Assembly (NCBI RefSeq): GCF_027587205.1
Contig: NZ_JAPDOD010000077.1
Location: 1 to 32,948 of the forward strand
Reading direction: 5' to 3'
Source: Solirubrobacter ginsenosidimutans
GTDB lineage: Bacteria > Actinomycetota > Thermoleophilia > Solirubrobacterales > Solirubrobacteraceae
DNA: 32,948 bases
Shown here: positions 32,552-32,948 of the stretch, piece by piece
Layout: every line of letters begins with the position of its first letter
Numbering within the stretch: position 1 is the first letter of the stretch
Made by a program: the position numbers and the translations under genes
The notes under the pieces: generated by a model
Seen by the model: only the letters and a program-made list of their open reading frames with translations
Told to the model about the DNA's origin: nothing
Databases searched by the model: none

Positions 32552-32948
32552 TCAGGCGCGTCCTCCGGAGCGCCCGTAATGCCGGAGGAACTCGAACTCG
32601 AGGTCGTCGTCGTGCCAGCTTGGCGGCGTCGGGCTGCGCGCCGGCTCTGGCGGCGGCTCCTCCGCGCGCTCGCGCTGTGGTGGTGCGACGCCTTCGCGGC
32701 TCACCGCGGCTCCGAGCGCGGCCGCGAGCCCGCCCGCCCCGAGCGCCATCTCGACGACGGGGAGCGGCGCGTCGGCCGCGGGCACCCGTGTCGGGTGGGT
32801 CGCAGGGCCGTCCGGGCCGGGCGCCGGTCCGCTGACAGCGGGAGCGGGGCCGCGCGCGCCTCGCCCAGGACCGGTGACCGCAGGAGCGGCGCCGCGCGCG
32901 CCTTGCCCCGGGCCGGCGGCCGCGGGAGCGGGGACGCGCGCGCCTTGC
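32552..32948 (-). CDS. Gly/Pro/Ala repeat protein, 5' end beyond the window
   Basis: The frame is open from the window edge to a stop at 32552, so at least 131 residues belong to this gene and its start lies outside. The visible N-terminal part is tandem 14-residue steps (QGARVPAPAAAGPG, QGARGAAPAVTGPG, RGARGPAPAVSGPA). A hydrophobic Ala/Gly/Leu segment (VVEMALGAGGLAAALGAA), a Glu/Pro linker (EEPPPEPARSPTPP) and a possibly conserved tail (DDDLEFEFLRHYGRSGGRA) follow. A GTG at 32785 could give a 77-residue product, but the repeats read through in frame and make the longer form likelier. Function unknown; it is co-transcribed with the tail genes. Confidence 0.6.
   Translation of the reverse strand, partial: QGARVPAPAAAGPGQGARGAAPAVTGPGRGARGPAPAVSGPAPGPDGPATHPTRVPAADAPLPVVEMALGAGGLAAALGAAVSREGVAPPQRERAEEPPPEPARSPTPPSWHDDDLEFEFLRHYGRSGGRA
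32817..32948. repeat. 42-bp tandem repeat running off the window edge
   Basis: Three units of 42 bp (32817-32858, 32859-32900, 32901-32942) plus the first 6 bases of a fourth. CCTTGC recurs exactly 42 bp apart at 32901 and 32943, and each unit ends in CGCGCGCG-type sequence. Units code 14-residue Gly/Ala/Arg/Pro steps in frame with the gene above. Confidence 0.85.

Noticed and set aside
32817..32948. CRISPR array
   Set aside because: The 42-bp units are contiguous without spacers, in frame and coding.
10918..32948. Intact prophage
   Set aside because: Only tail and baseplate functions are visible; no integrase, terminase, portal, capsid or lysis genes in the window. The upstream side is unseen, so this is not final.

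Overview
High-GC (roughly 70% by eye) DNA with dense actinobacterial-style coding, many GTG starts and long antisense open frames. Several genes point to a soil actinomycete-type bacterium: a mycobacterial DesA3-like desaturase with its reductase, a SigG/SigX5-like ECF sigma factor, a LuxR-family LAL regulator and an Ala/Lys/Pro-rich phasin-like protein. Thermoleophilia (Solirubrobacterales) is a plausible guess but nothing here proves it. No rRNA, tRNA, CRISPR array, transposase or integrase was found.

Left part (1-8263): a mosaic of housekeeping and decaying genes. A ferredoxin-type reductase and an acyl desaturase form a two-gene unit (315-2643). A gene-poor stretch follows, holding what looks like the relic of a Crp/Fnr DNA-binding domain (3404-3571). 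Next come a repeat-rich phasin-like gene, a SigG-like sigma factor divergent from a RibD/dihydrofolate-reductase-family gene with a perfect 9-bp inverted repeat between them, a frameshifted gene (6091-6731), an RsbW-type ATPase, a small membrane protein, and a C-terminal scrap of an SRPBCC-like gene (7708-7833).

Middle (8203-10924): a consensus-like promoter drives an 886-residue LuxR-family ATPase regulator whose stop codon overlaps, tail to tail, the end of the large operon on the other strand.

Right part (10918-32948, minus strand): one uninterrupted 15-gene operon with 1-17 nt overlaps or tiny gaps, for a contractile-injection / phage-tail-like particle. In transcription order: a Gly/Pro/Ala repeat protein (5' end outside the window), a gpU/circularisation-like tail protein, a 1135-residue all-helical protein (tape-measure candidate), an RHS effector with metallopeptidase-like, peptidoglycan-binding and hydrolase-like parts, split spike proteins gpD and gpV, a PAAR-like tip, an Ig-like protein, gp25, gpJ, gpI, a small tail protein, a tail fibre, a small coiled-coil protein, an unknown protein and a giant subtilase. 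No capsid, terminase or lysis genes are in the window. Sheath, tube and AAA+ ATPase genes are also absent and would be expected beyond 32948.

The most striking points are the subtilase, whose catalytic domain appears split by about 830 residues of propeller-like repeats, and the RHS effector. Both sit inside the structural operon and start without a visible secretion signal, which suggests (inference) that they are cargo or processing enzymes of the particle.
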